DNA from: Microplitis mediator
Taxonomy: Eukaryota; Arthropoda; Insecta; Hymenoptera; Braconidae
Length of the DNA: 64,000 nucleotides
Direction: 5' to 3'
Assembly (NCBI RefSeq): GCF_029852145.1
Contig: NC_079977.1
Span: 17,726,781 to 17,790,780, forward strand
Numbering within the stretch: position 1 is the stretch's first letter; the number at the start of each line of letters is the position of its first letter. A model generated the notes under the pieces. It ran no database searches. It was not told where the DNA came from and was given only the letters and a program-made list of their open reading frames with translations. Positions 11,935 to 24,394 of the stretch are shown here, one piece after another. The translations under genes and the position numbers were made by a program.

Positions 11935-12274
11935 ATTTCATGTTTAGTTATTTGTTGTTTGTTATTTTAATATATATGAATGCTAATGCATTCATATATT
12001 TTTAGATTGGTGTACTTATATTTTTTAATCTTCAATGGCAATCCAATCCTATTTATTGTAATATTTGGCTAGCCTCTCTGTGCTAGCAACAATAATTACT
12101 TTTTTTTTCAAAACGGTTTCGCCCCGAATATATGATGAGCCCAGCAAGTATATTCGGGGCGAAACCGTTTTGAAATAAAAAGTAATTATTGATGCTAGCA
12201 CAGAGAGGCTAGCCAAATATTACAATAAATAGGATTGGATTGCCATTGAAGATTAAAAAATATTTCATGTTTAG
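11935..12274. repeat. 115-bp near-perfect hairpin with 13-bp flanking repeats
   Basis: The arms 12018-12132 and 12149-12263 are almost perfect inverse complements around a 16-base loop. The direct repeat ATTTCATGTTTAG flanks the block at 11935-11947 and 12262-12274, overlapping the right arm end by two bases. A second short palindrome lies at 11972-12000. It resembles a small foldback transposon just downstream of aPKC. Confidence 0.7.
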
Positions 12275-12813
12275 CTTCAGAAATTTTTTCAATTAATGAC
12301 CTTTTTGTAAAATTAATTGACCACATTTAATTTAAAATTATGCAGGTCGATTAATTAGAAATTAAAAATAAAAATAATTTATAAATTTTAAATTAATTTT
12401 TTTTTATTCCCAGTAACAAAATTTTGTAAATTAGGTCATGTTTTAAAAATCAGTTAAATGTCAAAATTAATCCAAAGGTCATAAATTCTCGATGTCTATT
12501 AATTATAAAATATATGATAATTAATGTTTCTAAATATTAAAATATAAAATAGTGTATTTTTAGAGCACATATTTATTGCTAAAAATATATAAAAATTTAT
12601 CACTGTAAATTTAAATAAAATGTTTACTTCGAAATTAAAAAAAAATACAGTATTTTATATTTTAAAAATTTGAAAATAAATTCATAATTTCGCTTACGAC
12701 CGTGGCATTAAATAACAAATATATAAATATATATTTAAATTTATTAATAGAACGCAAGCGATTTGATAGAAATTTTTGTTTATAAAATAGTTAAATAAAA
12801 TATATATATATAT
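12275..12813. other. AT-rich stretch, nothing recognised
   Basis: There is no gene. A short (TA)n tract precedes the next element. Confidence 0.4.
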
Positions 12814-12821
12814 ATATATAT

Positions 12822-13816
12822 TAGGGTGCTTCATTTCAGAGCAACATTTTTTTTTTAAGTGCTTGTGGAAAAAATCATAGTTCAACACAAAAAAAAATTT
12901 TCGCGCAAGAAAAAAAATTCTATGTCGATTACAGACCTAGCTCATCGAAAAATTCGATTTTCTCATTTAAATAACACAGGAAAAATTTTTTTTTAGCTTT
13001 AAGTATTGTTAACTCATTGAACAAATCAATAGATCGAATAGACTAATACATATTTTTGTAGGAAATTGAACGCTCTACAAAAAAGGTCTCCATCGTTTTG
13101 CGATAAACTCACCTGTTCAAAAGTTATTGGAGCTCGAAGTAAAGTTGGAGATCTTTTTACTATTCCGGCGAAACTATCAGACTTATCACAAAATGTTGTA
13201 GAATTTTTTTTTGTTGAAAATTTCATTCTCTACAAATTATTATCAGTAAAGTTTTTTGAAATCCAGCATCGTTTTCTAGTTATTTCCATTTTAATGTCGA
13301 GCTCTTGAAATCGATCAGAACCACTTTTTAAGAGCTTGAAATTGAAATGAAAATAAATAGAAAATAATGCGGAATTTAAAAAAACTTTACTGATAACAAT
13401 TTGTAGAGAATAAAATTGTCAACAAAAAAGACACTACAACATTTTGTGATAAGTCTGATAGTTTCGCCGGTAAAGTAAAAAGATCTCCAACTTTACTTCG
13501 AGCTCCAATAACTTTTGAACAGATGGATTTATCGAAAAATAATAAGAGACTTTTTTTGTTGAGCGTTCAATTTCCTACAAAACTATGTATTAGTCTAGTC
13601 GATCTATTGATTTGTTTAATGAGTTAACAATACTTAAAGCTAAAAAAAAATATTTTCCCGTGTTATTTAAATGGGAAAATCGAATTTTTCGATGAGCTAG
13701 GTCTGTAATCGACATAGAATTTTTTTTCTTGCGCGAAAATTTTTTTTTGTATTGAACTATGATTTTTTCCACATGCACTTAAAAAAAAAAATGTTACTTC
13801 GAAATGACGCACCCTA
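12822..13816. mobile_element. hAT-like foldback element (family 3)
   Basis: The ends are TAGGGTGCTTCATTTC and GAAATGACGCACCCTA, with long inverted arms containing TAGCTTTAAGTATTGTTAAC. The flanking octamers do not match, so the target duplication is unproven. A partial copy lies at 49488-50385. Confidence 0.65.
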
Positions 13817-13825
13817 AAATACATA

Positions 13826-14068
13826 CACTGAAAGAAAAAAATACTGTTTTCAAGTATCTGCGTGTTTGAATCCTCCCGAGTAAATATTTGTCTAATCATA
13901 GTAAAAATATATTCCAACCAAGTAATATTTTCTTGATTTAAGAATTTTTATATTTATTTTAAGAAAATATTCTTAGTTGGAGTACATTATTACTGAGATT
14001 AAACAAATAATTTTCTCGGGAGGATTCGAACACGCAGATACTTGAAAACAGTATTTTTTTTTTCAGTG
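13826..14068. mobile_element. TA-flanked palindromic MITE
   Basis: The ends CACTGAAAGAAAAAAATACT and the inverse are flanked by TA on each side. The arms continue TTTCAAGTATCTGCGTGTTTG, and the element is almost wholly palindromic over 243 bp. The TA duplication fits a Tc1/mariner-type MITE. A B-box-like GTTTGAATCC lies in each arm. Confidence 0.6.
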
Positions 14069-14390
14069 TATATAAATTTTTTCACCAATAGTATTTTTGG
14101 AACCTACTTGACTGAAATAGATAGAAAATGTTAAAATTTTTGTAAAGTTGCGTCATGAGGACAGATACAATAGTTAGATTTTTGCAAAATCTACAAAAAA
14201 TCATTTTTAAATTTTATAGAAAAATTTATTTTAAATTCAAAAATTGTACGTTGAAATTCAGTTGGTGGTTTTGAAATTTCAGATGAAATATTGAAAATTC
14301 AAATGTTTCTCATTTTAAAATTCAAAAGAAATATTTGAAAAATTATGTTGCTGATATTAAAATTCATGTATTAAACTTGAATGCTCATGC

Positions 14391-16770
14391 CACTCTAAAA
14401 CCAAGTGTGTACCCGGGAAAAAATGTTTTTATAAAATTTTGTACAATTTTATAAAATTTTACAAAATTTTAGTACTAACATTTTATAAAATTTTATAAAG
14501 TTTTATAAAACGATTTTTTTTTTCCGGGACGGGTCACCCATCCAATTAATGGCCAACCTCGATGCTACTTAACTTTTGTTATTGAAGAATCGTAGTCTGC
14601 TCCGCTCGTCTATTGGTCACTTGTAGCTTAGAAACATTCATGGCTCTATTTATGATTACTCATGAATTCTTATCAGCCATATTTTATAGTATTAATTTAT
14701 AATTATATATAAAAAAAAGATTTGAATAATTCAACTATCGACTGTTTAATGGACATAAAATTTTAAAATTAATTAAATTTATTGATTTTTCATGATTTTT
14801 ATTTTTGAATTAATGGCGAAACCTTCGAACTTTTTCTTGAGTAACGACGATTTAATTTGAATTGCTAGTTGACAAAATAAAAGTTTAAAAACATTAAATT
14901 CAAAATTATCACATTATGTAATATATATATATATATATATAAATATGTAAGAGAAAGGGGTGGCGGGGGTAGGCAAAACGAGGTACTTCTAAAATATTAT
15001 AAAAAAAAATTTTTTGTTTAAATCTATTATAACCATCCCAAAATTACTTTTGTAAATATAATTGAGCATTATTTTGAATTTTTTTCGTTAAACTTTTTCA
15101 AGAATCGAGTGCCGGTCGAAAAATGTTAAAGACTTTTGTATTATGATAAAAACTATTAAAAACTTTTTTATCTTCCTTTGCATCCAATAATTGTGTAAAA
15201 TATAATTTTTCTTAATGTAAATAACTTACAAAAAATATTAATAAAATCAAACTTATTCAATATTCAGAATTTTTTTTTTTTCTACATTTTTCTGGGGGTA
15301 CCCTGCATATATTTAGGTAGTCAATTATATTTTTTATAATATAATTTTCATATTTGTTTATCACCATATTTTGCCCGCAAAAATGAAATTTTTTTTTTTA
15401 TGGCCATTGAAAATTTTATCTATTTACTTCGAATTTCTAACAATTTTTATAATAATTTGTAATAAACTTTATAAAATTGTGTGAAATTTTATCAAATTTT
15501 ACAAAATGCTACTCTACACTAGATGCAATAGTGGCATCAAGTTCTCTAAAGTTTTATGAAATATTATAAAATTTTATAGAATTTCGTACAATTATATAAA
15601 ATTTTATCTAATTATTACTCCCCTTTTGAGATCTTACTTTATAAAATTGTATAAATTTGTATAAAATTTTATAAAATTTCATCTAAATATTACTTCTCTT
15701 CTAAAGACTTACTTCATAAAATTATATAAAATTGTATAAGATTGTATAAAATTTTATATAATTTTATGAAATCGGACAAAACTATAAAATTTTATAAAAT
15801 TTCATCTAAATATTGCTTCTCTTCTAAGGACTTACTTCATAAAATTATATAAAATTGTATAAGATTGTATAAAATTTTATATAATTTTATGAAATCGGAT
15901 AAAACTTTATAAAATTTCATACAATTATATGAAATTTCATTTATTTATTACTTCCCTCACTCAGATCTTACTTTATAAAATTTTATAAGATTGTATAAAA
16001 ATTTATATAATTTTATGAAATCGTATAAAAGTTTATACAATTTCATAAAATCTTATAAAATTTCGTACAATTATATAAAATTTTATCTAATTATGACTTC
16101 CCTTTTAAGATCTTACCATATAAAATTTTACAAAATTTTATAATATTCTATGAAATTTGATAAAATTATATAAAATTATATGAAATTCTATGAAATTCCG
16201 CTGTACAGTCTTATAAAATTGTATAAAATTTTATATAATTTTATACAATTGTGTAAAACTTTATAAAATTTAGTTATATTTTATACAATTTTATAAATTG
16301 TATATAAAAAATTGTTATAAAAAAAAATGTCATACAATTTTATAAAATTACATTTATTTATTACGTTCCTTACTCAGATCTTACTTTATAAAATTTTAGA
16401 AGATTTTATAAAATTTTATAAGATTTTATAAAATTGTATAAAATATTATAAAATTTTATAAAATTGTATGAATTTTTATAAAATTTTGCTGTAAAATCTT
16501 ATAAAATCTTACAAAATTTTATAAAATTGTGTAAAATTTTATATTATTTTATAAAATTTTATAAAAACATTTTTTCCCGGGTAGTCAAAATTAGCACACT
16601 TCCCAAATATCATCGAAACGCCATAAGCAATCTATAGATATTTAATACACCGTGGAACGTGTTTTAAATGACTACAAAAAACTATAGTTTCGCTTATGGC
16701 CTTAAACATAGAACACATTTAATATGTGATAAAATAATACACTTGTAACACACTTGGTTTTAGAGTGTGT
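14391..16770. repeat. Outer palindrome split by the 14412-16581 insertion
   Basis: ACTCTAAAACCAAGTGTGT at 14391-14410 has its inverse complement just before 16765. The two halves of this older palindromic element are separated by the CCCGGG-ended insertion, so this is a nested insertion. Confidence 0.5.
14412..16581. mobile_element. TA-flanked CCCGGG-ended element filled with TTATAAAATTTT repeats
   Basis: The ends CCCGGGAAAAAATG and its inverse complement are bordered by TA on both sides (14410-14411, 16582-16583). The interior is almost entirely reiterated variants of TTATAAAATTTTGTA, with three short non-repeat stretches and a (TA)n tract at about 14922-14942. Around 14525-14660 lies GGGTCACCCATCCAATTAAT, which recurs in the element at 25618-27009 (about 25922). 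There is no transposase frame. Confidence 0.65.
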
Positions 16771-17889
16771 GATGAAGTTTTGCAAATTCACTTACGATAA
16801 TAACTGAAATTTCAGTAACATTTGTTATTTGTTAATTGCTCTAAAGAAATTTCATGAAAATTCACGGTGGAATTCCTAACAAAGTGGAAATTTTCGGTGA
16901 AAATATAGATTTTTAAACGTCACTTAAAAATTTTGAATATCAACTCATAATACATAATACAATGCCTTATTATTGTCAAAAAAAATTGTGACTGTGATAA
17001 AGAAGACAAATTAATGTTATGTCCGACAATTGGGACATATTCTTTAATATTATTATTTCTCTTTCAAATATTATTTTAAAATTATTTTAAACGAACATAG
17101 TAGTTTCCCATACAATACTGTTAAAAGTACTTTAAAAGCAATTAAAAGAGAAAGTTAAGACCTATCCAAGATAGGAGTGCAGCCGAAAAGCTGCATTCAG
17201 TCAGGCCTAAGCAAATAATAATAGAAATATTTGAAGTATATTAAGTGACTCACTCTTTGTCAATAGAATTTTTTCTCGGAAAATAAAACCAAACCAGATA
17301 TTTCCAACTTTTACAGAACGCAATATGAAAATTAAAATTTACTCACGATAATTTGGAATATTCAGTTCAAGTAACAAATAAGAAAATTATAAAACTAAAA
17401 TTTTAACAGGAGTATTTTGAATGTCAAAACAACAAATTTAAATTGTGAATGAAACAGAAAAAGTATAGAGTTTAAATCTTAACTTGCATATATATCCAAT
17501 ACTAGAATCATAATAAAACCAAAATATTTAAATCAAATTTTAAACTAAGAATAGCAGATTTGAACATGTAGGTAAAAATATTATTTTTGAGAATTTTTAA
17601 ATTAGGATATCTTGTAAGCAGCGGCTATTCTCATAGCCCAAGCTCGTAGTTGCAGGTACTTGGGACGCATACCTCTGACGTCAGAGTGACGTCAATCGCA
17701 CTCCCATAGACCAACTAGGAATAGTGGGGCTAGAGGACAACAAAGATATATGCAGTTACGGCACGACCCCCAATACTCTCACCAGGTAGAGTCACATCTT
17801 ATACACCCGCAGACATACCGAAGTTAGATTATTGTTAGTATGTGGAAGATTCTCGAGTGAGTGTTCACAATTTAAAAATAGAGTTAGAA
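16771..17889. other. Gene-free sequence with a GC-richer patch
   Basis: No gene is recognised. Positions 17620-17870 are GC-richer and contain the short palindromic stretch CTGACGTCAGAGTGACGTCA (17677-17696), but no frame there resembles a known protein. Confidence 0.4.
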
Positions 17890-18115
17890 ATTAGCGTAGG
17901 CTGTTAGCCACCTAATAATAATGTTTCAATCGGGTTCAAATTAGTATAGGCTGGTAGCCATCTAATAATAATGTTTTAATCGGGTTCAAATTAGTGTAGG
18001 CTGGTAGCCACCTAATAATAATGTTTTAATCGGGTTCGAATTAGTGTAGGCTGGTAGCCACTTAATAATAATGTTTTAATCGGGTTTGAATTAGTGTAGG
18101 CTGGTAGCCACTTAA
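17890..18115. repeat. 50-bp tandem repeat, 4.5 copies
   Basis: Units start at 17890, 17940, 17990, 18040 and 18090, each carrying TAGGCTGGTAGCCACCTAAT and AATCGGGTTCAA. Similarity between copies is high, with a few substitutions. The inverse motif TAGGTGGCTA..CAGCC also occurs singly at about 2152 and 3093. Confidence 0.85.
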
Positions 18116-18327
18116 TACGTGTGAAATAAAATAAAAATAATTTATTTAAATTGAAATGATTAGGTAGTTGATATACAAGTCGAATCTACAGCAAACAACA
18201 AAACAACAACGAGAAAGCCACAAAGCTCATGCAAGGCACAAGTAAGTCAATTTATTTATATAAATATCTATCTAGTTTTGATTTGATTTAATATTTTTAA
18301 TTATAAATCTTTTAAAAAAATGAGTCT

Positions 18328-19314
18328 GATATATTATTAGTAAGTAGATATAACGGTTTTCTATTTCAGACATGATCAAGTGAAAAGAAACTGAAATAAA
18401 CCAGAAATTTGTCACATGTCTCTGTCATTATCTCATCCAGGTGTTTAAATTCGATTTCAAAATTTCATACACACGATACTAAAAAGCAGAAAATAACTAT
18501 CGAAATAAAAAAAAATTTTTAATATACCACGTTTTTAAAACGGACTAAAAAGTATAAAATAATTTCTCTGAGCCTTATGAAGATTTAAAATCACATACAA
18601 ATTCTAAACTTCTTACAGGTAGTCCTGAAAATTTATGATTGGGAATTTTGAATACCTATGAAAATAGGGTAAATGCTCCAGTAGTTGACCGGGCACCAGT
18701 AGTTGACCGCTTTTGTATAAAAGTCCTAAAATTGTCATCAAATGCATATCTTCCGGCCTTCAAATTGATATTTAATTATTTTTAAACTCACAATAATCAT
18801 AATTAGTAACTGCTTCAAATATTATATAATTTTTATAACGTCAAAAATAATTCATGAAAATTTTTCACAGCATGATTTAACTAAAATCTGTCATTTACTA
18901 TGTACATTCTTTAATTAATAAAATAATTTCTATTGGGTTAATCCTGTCAAATTAAGTTCCGTACTACACCGTCTCAATCAGTTTATTCGTTTGAGAGATT
19001 ATCGTTGGAGAAAAAATGGTAAAAAACTATTTTTTTCGAAAAGAACGGCATACAAAAGTATTTTCAAGCTCGAAGAGCTCGAAAATGTATTCACGAAAAA
19101 GTTTTCGAGCTCAAGGAGCTACATTAAAAATTTTTTTTTATTTCGATTTATTTTCTGCTTTTTGGTATTGTGTGTGAAATTTTGAAATCAATTTTAACAA
19201 CCTTGATAAGACAATGACAAAGACATGCAACAAATTTCAGGTGTATTTCAGTTTCTTCTCATCTGATCATATCTAAAATAGAAAATCGTTATATCTACCT
19301 ACCAATAAGATATC
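18328..19314. repeat. Foldback element of about 1 kb
   Basis: Inverted arms of roughly 190 bp (for example TAACGGTTTTCTATTTCAGA at 18351 and its near-inverse around 19270) border a spacer containing a fragment of repeat family A. No protein is encoded. Target duplications are not obvious. Confidence 0.55.
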
Positions 19315-20724
19315 GAACTATTCAATTGTGATTTATTTTTTTTTATTTAAATAATTTTTTTAAAGAACTTACAACTGATGATTGACAATTAATAATTAGA
19401 TGTGGAGTTTTGCTAGGAATAGATCTGCAGACTAAGATTTAATTTAACAACTGTAATATCTAACATTAAATTTAATAAAAAATAATATTAAATGAACCAT
19501 AAATCATTTTTGAAACTTATAAACATTCAGGATACGTGCATTTTTAAGCATGAAAAATTTTTTTATATATAAAAAGAATATTTTTAATGTTTGAATATAA
19601 TTGTAAATTACACATACATGTCATGTATAATTTTCTTATTTATACACTAAATTATTCAATAATCCGTTGAAAACTAATATAAAACTCATGTCTGTTTGTT
19701 TATCTGTCATCTATTTGTCAGCTATATTTAAGAATATAACTCATCCAGAAGTTAGTTTGAAATTGATTATATAAATTTTTACCGAATAGATGAACAAACG
19801 AATATGAATTTTTTGTTCTATTATTGTTCATTTTTTTTTCTTTTTCGTTTTTTTCTTCCTCCTTTACTGCTTCTCCTTCTTTTTTTTTTTCATTTTCTTG
19901 CATTGTCATCTGATTCTGAGCTATGTTCCAAATTTCAAGTCTCTAGCTCATCGGGAAGTTACTTAAAAATCAATTACAAAATTCCGCCCGAACAGATATA
20001 CATAAAAGCGAGTTAATAAAAACGTGGTAAAATAAAATATTCAAACACTGTAAAAAATAAGGTAGTGACATCAAACTCCCTAAGAGTTCGACAAATTTCC
20101 TCTTCAGTGAAACCAAATTCGTTAGAACTAACGAAAACTAGTTTGTCTCAAGAAAATCATTTTTATTGAATGAAAATCTCTACTAGATTATTAGAAATTG
20201 ATTAAGCGTTTATATTAAAGTTTTTAAGTTTGATCGTAATTAAATTAACATTTGAACGAATGGTAAAATATATATTAATTAAAGTTTGGATGTTCTTGAT
20301 TTAAAAATGAAAAATTGTTGAAGCAAACTTTTCAATTTTTAGAAATTTAACTGAAACTCTTGAAACGTTGAGTTTGACAACTTCACATGTTTCAATGAAA
20401 CAAAAGTAGTTTCCTATAATACCGAACGTGTCGTGTCAACCGACGAGTTTCTTGGAGAGAGAATCCAATGAGGTTGTAGGAATAATTTGACGCACTCACA
20501 TTAAAACTGAAAAATATTCGACAAGAATATAAATGTATTCGTTACAAAATATCGAACTATATTTAAATGAAAGTCTTTATATTATCGGTTAAATAAAAAA
20601 ATTTATTTATAAAAAGAGTCACATATTTATCACGTTTAGATAAATGTATAAGCAATTGACTGTATATATCCATTCAATACGAGAACAAAGTACTAGAAGC
20701 ACAACTAAACTCAAACTTTCCTAC
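19315..20724. other. Gene-free AT-rich sequence
   Basis: There is no gene. A CT-rich tract at about 19825-19895 produces spurious frames on both strands. An isolated end ACACTGTAAAAAATAAGG at about 20046 resembles the TA-flanked element termini, but I did not find its partner. Confidence 0.4.
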
Positions 20725-20797
20725 TGGTCCCGTAGCGTAGCGGTAAAGCGCCTGACTCTCGCGCGTAAGGTGCTGGGTTCGATTCCTCCGGATACCA
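20725..20797 (+). repeat. tRNA-like sequence (SINE head or tRNA pseudogene)
   Basis: A Pol III A-box-like TAGCGTAGCGGTAAAGCG and a perfect B box GGTTCGATTCC lie about 30 bases apart, and the segment ends in ACCA. The acceptor, anticodon and T stems have several mismatches, so I do not call a functional tRNA. Confidence 0.55.
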
Positions 20798-20927
20798 ATT
20801 CTACGATTATTTAATTTTTCACTAAAAACTGAGTGTGTCAGAATTATTTGTAAGGTGTAATGTATATAATATAATAATAATATAATGTAATTGTCCCAAT
20901 ATTAAAAAAAAAATCATAATAATACTA

Positions 20928-20976
<49 letters not shown>

Positions 20977-22085
20977 TAAAATCAAAAATAAAAAAATACG
21001 TGAGAAAAAAAATTTTTTTAAAAATCAATTATTGATAAAATAATTAAAGGCAATATTCACTTGATGCAGATTACTGTTTTTTTGGATCAATGCAATACAG
21101 CAACTTCAAACAATTCGATTTTTTATTGAATCAATTGCAAGGACAGTTTCAACGGACCTACAAAAATAAAACTTTCAACACTAAAATTCATTTGCTTTTA
21201 TGAAATTTTGACTTAACTGAAAATTCATACTTTCAATCACCTTACAATTTACTTTGAGTGAAATTTTTAATTATTTTATATAAAACAAAAATCATTATTG
21301 TATCAACAGTTTCAATGACTTGAATAATTTCTATTTTTTTTTAAATGAAAAAAGTTATTGAGTTATATCAAATACTATAGAGTTAGTTCAAACGACTTGG
21401 TACAAGAAACTCTCTTGTGAATGGTTGAATTTATCGAAAAATCACAGAAGACCTTTTTTGCAGATCAGTAAATTTGCTACAAAATGTTTCAAAAGAGATA
21501 TTTTGTATCTAGATTTTTTCGGAAGTTATGTATTTTTTTACTGTTACTAAATAAAAAATCGAAAACTATCAACAGCCCCCTCTAAATATCAATATTAATA
21601 GCTCAAATTTTAACTGTAACCATATTTTAAGATATCTTTTCAATATTTCAAAGTTCTTCAAAAAAAAAAAAAAATAGTTGCTTAATTTGAAACAGTCTGA
21701 TATACATATATATATCTATAAACGCAATTCCCAATGATCAGCAATAATTAAACAGAAGAATACCAACGATAAATTTTCAATTAATCATGTGATAATTAAA
21801 ATGTGTCACTCAGGATGATAATGAAATCAATTTTGATATTCACCAGTGTGCTATTTACACACGTGAATTTGTCTACCGCGGCGACCAACAACTATCGGGG
21901 GTCATCAAGTGATGCCCGTTGAGTAAAATTCCAGGGTACTTACTCTACGTTGATCCCAGATAAGTTGAATCAAACCAAATCGAAAAACGAATGAACAATT
22001 CACCCGGTGAAATTAATAATTCAATTAACTTTAAACTTAACGATAGTTAATTGTAAATCAAAAACGATAACACAATAACAGTATA
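20798..22085. other. Gene-free AT-rich sequence with a TAA microsatellite
   Basis: An (AAT)n run occupies about 20932-20972. Nothing else is recognised. Confidence 0.4.
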
Positions 22086-22095
22086 TTACAAACCT

Positions 22096-22280
22096 AGGGA
22101 AGTAAAGTAAGAAATGTCTCAGATCACATGTAGTCAACAAACATGTGATCTGAGGCTTTCTTATTTCCCAAGATGCGTATACTATTTTTCTCTTCGACGG
22201 AGGCGGAAAGCGGCAACTTCGTTTTGCACAGCGGGACGAAAGTTGACGCTTTCCGCCCGGAGACGAAAAAATACAATTAA
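22096..22280. repeat. Two adjacent hairpins
   Basis: CTCAGATCACATGT and its inverse pair across 22118-22155. AGGCGGAAAGCG near 22200 pairs with CGCTTTCCGCC near 22250. The second hairpin is GC-rich in an AT-rich setting. Function unknown. Confidence 0.5.
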
Positions 22281-22685
22281 TTATTGGGGCACAATGTAAT
22301 TGCATATTATGCCGCCCAAATACCTCCAAATCATAAATATAAACTTAAAACTAGTAAATACTATTGATTAATATTTTTAAATTATAAATTAAAATTAAAT
22401 CATACATGCGCTAGTTTGCGAGCAGACAGCTGTCTCTGTGCCGGCGTGATGGTGAAATGCCCGCGTAACGATTCGAATTCAAACTTAAATTTAAATATTT
22501 ATCCTTACAACTAATTAATTAGAACTGATTCAAATCGTTACGTGACACAAGAAAAAACCATTTTTTATTTTTTTGAATGTTTTTTCAATCCGTAATTCTA
22601 AGATCGGACTCATTTGAAAATAAATAAATAACGTACGCATTTTATGAAAACATTAAAATGCAACTGACTATAATTTATTTTTCAG

Positions 22686-23230
22686 GTCAATACCTCAACC
22701 ATTATAATTACAAGAACAATAACAATCAAAATTACAACTATAACACGAATTCAAGTGATTTTACCAGAAGTTCTTTGGAAAAGCTGTTAAATTATTCAGC
22801 AAGGACTTCGTTGTCAATTCAACCTGAACTGGATATTACTTACCCAATGGAAATGATCGATTTGATAACCGGTTCAATAAGAATAATAATTACAATAATA
22901 AAGGATACGTAGTGTTTGGGATGAAACAAACGGACGGTTTCGTGACGAGAATAGAGAGCAAGTGGATTCAAATTCAAATTATAATGCCAACACTTATAGC
23001 GACTGGAACGACCCGTCAGCGGTCAGGCCGTTTGAGGTCTTCGATTTATTCGGAAGCTCTCCTAAATTTGGAAACTCTCATAATTTATTGTTCTCGGATA
23101 ATGCAAGAGATTTCATATCATTGCCCAAAAAGGACCAGACTTAAGCGTCTTATTTGGGAAAGGAATTCGAAGACGCTATTTTGGGAGTGAAAATTTGCCC
23201 GATGTAATCGAACTACTGGACAGAGTGGGT
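22686..23230 (+). pseudogene. Decayed Asn-rich protein copy
   Basis: Following an acceptor-like tttttcag, the frame reads GQYLNHYNYKNNNNQNYNYN. Continuity then needs frame changes: FYQKFFGKAVKLFSKDFVV, a TGA, then YYLPNGNDRFDN, another shift to WDETNGRFRDENREQ, and a last shift to LFGKGIRRRYFGSEN ending VGAVRV and a stop. Consistent sense across three frames means an old coding sequence with at least three frameshifts and one stop. I do not recognise the family. A shorter paralogous start (GQYINNYNSKNTNNQNFNYN) lies at 23989-24094, beside a sequence also found in the transferrin fragments, so the two may derive from one gene. Confidence 0.55.
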
Positions 23231-23305
23231 GCGGTTAGGGTTTGACTACATTTTCAATATGTTTATTATCAATTATTAGTTTAAATTTTAAAATAAACCG
23301 TCAAA

Positions 23306-23814
23306 ATGATGATTTTGGAGTCGTGTTGGTCGCCCATTATTTGAACAAATAATATAAAAACTGGAAGTAAAGCGATAGTTTTTTACACTGTCGCAATGAG
23401 TGTTGTTCTAATCACACTTATTGTTTATTAAATTTACGGAGGAGATTCCACCCAACTTTATAATTCACTTTTTGAAGCAGATGTGAACCTCTCTTTAGAA
23501 GCCGTCAGAGAATTTTTTATCGTCTACTTTTTTGTGATGATTGTTTCCGCACCGTGTATTTTGATCGGCAATAATGAACGTGTCAGAGGATGGTTACTAC
23601 CTTGGCTCATCATCTGGTTAATTTTTTGTGCCTTTCAATTAGTTGTCGGGCTGAAATTGTTAGGAGGATATTATATTCATCTTCAAGTTGTCTTGCCAAC
23701 GCTCATTAACTGGCTTCGGATGGGATACAATTTTACTACTGGCTATGTGTACTGTCGGTATACAAATTATTCCAGGAAATACAGTCACCCAATATCGAAT
23801 TACTGTGGACGTAA
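23306..23814 (+). pseudogene. Processed pseudogene of a four-TM insect protein
   Basis: From ATG at 23306 one frame runs through a TGA (codon 13) and a TAA to about 23730, then one base is missing from a T run and the next frame completes the protein (YWLCVLSVYKLFQEIQSPN, ending ELLWT and TAA). Hydrophobic segments include FYTVAMSVVLITLIVY, FFIVYFFVMIVSAPCILIG, WLLPWLIIWLIFCAFQL and YYIHLQVVLPTLINWL. No introns are present. The layout resembles insect four-transmembrane proteins of the DUF4728 kind; that family assignment is from memory and tentative. Two stops and a frameshift show it is dead. Confidence 0.65.
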
Positions 23815-23889
23815 ATGAAATTTTTTGCAATTATTTACAAGTGACCTTATGAAATTTATTTTTCTTTCACTATTTTTCTCTAAGTATTT

Positions 23890-24094
23890 AAAGCTAAAGA
23901 TGAAGGTGAGAAATTGGGTATAAAATAGAGAAGAAACCAGTAACCATCAAAGGGTGTAAGAATGCATTAATAGAGATCGTTTTTTAGGTCAATACATCAA
24001 CAATTACAATTCCAAAAACACAAACAATCAAAATTTCAATTACAACACAAATTCAAATAATTTTGACAACTTTTACCCAATCCCTCATTACTGA
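23890..24094 (+). pseudogene. Duplicated fragment shared with the transferrin pseudogene
   Basis: GAAATTGGGTATAAAATAGA, then AGAAACCAGTAACCATCAAA, matches the sequence on both sides of the insertion at 25618-27009. It is followed by the Asn-rich start GQYINNYNSKNTNNQNFNYN and a stop after FYPIPHY. It provides the unoccupied version of that insertion site. Confidence 0.6.
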
Positions 24095-24394
24095 GCCCCA
24101 ACTGACCTGTCAACACTGTCAACGTTGGTGTTAATCGAAATAATACTTTGGTCTTCTGTACAACCTACAAAGCATAATTTTCAAAATGATACGCCTTCTC
24201 GCTGGCAGCCGACTGAGACATCACTCAATTCGGCCCTCACTACGTTGCGGTAAGCTGTTACGCAGCCTCTAAGAAAGAAAAATGCACTACGCTTCTGGAC
24301 CATGAGACCGAACACTTGATAACGTTGGAGAAGCGTTCATCGCTGGTCGCTACCACAGTTTAGTCCCAATAATGCAGAAAGTAGATCTCAATCG
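24095..24394 (+). other. Possible cDNA-derived stretch, unrecognised
   Basis: GC content is higher than in the flanks. Short in-frame stretches such as EAFIAGRYHSLVPIMQKVDL suggest decayed coding sequence, but I recognise no protein. Confidence 0.3.

Noticed and set aside
14412..16581. CRISPR-like array
   Set aside because: The repeats have no unique spacers and the genome is eukaryotic; these are low-complexity element interiors.
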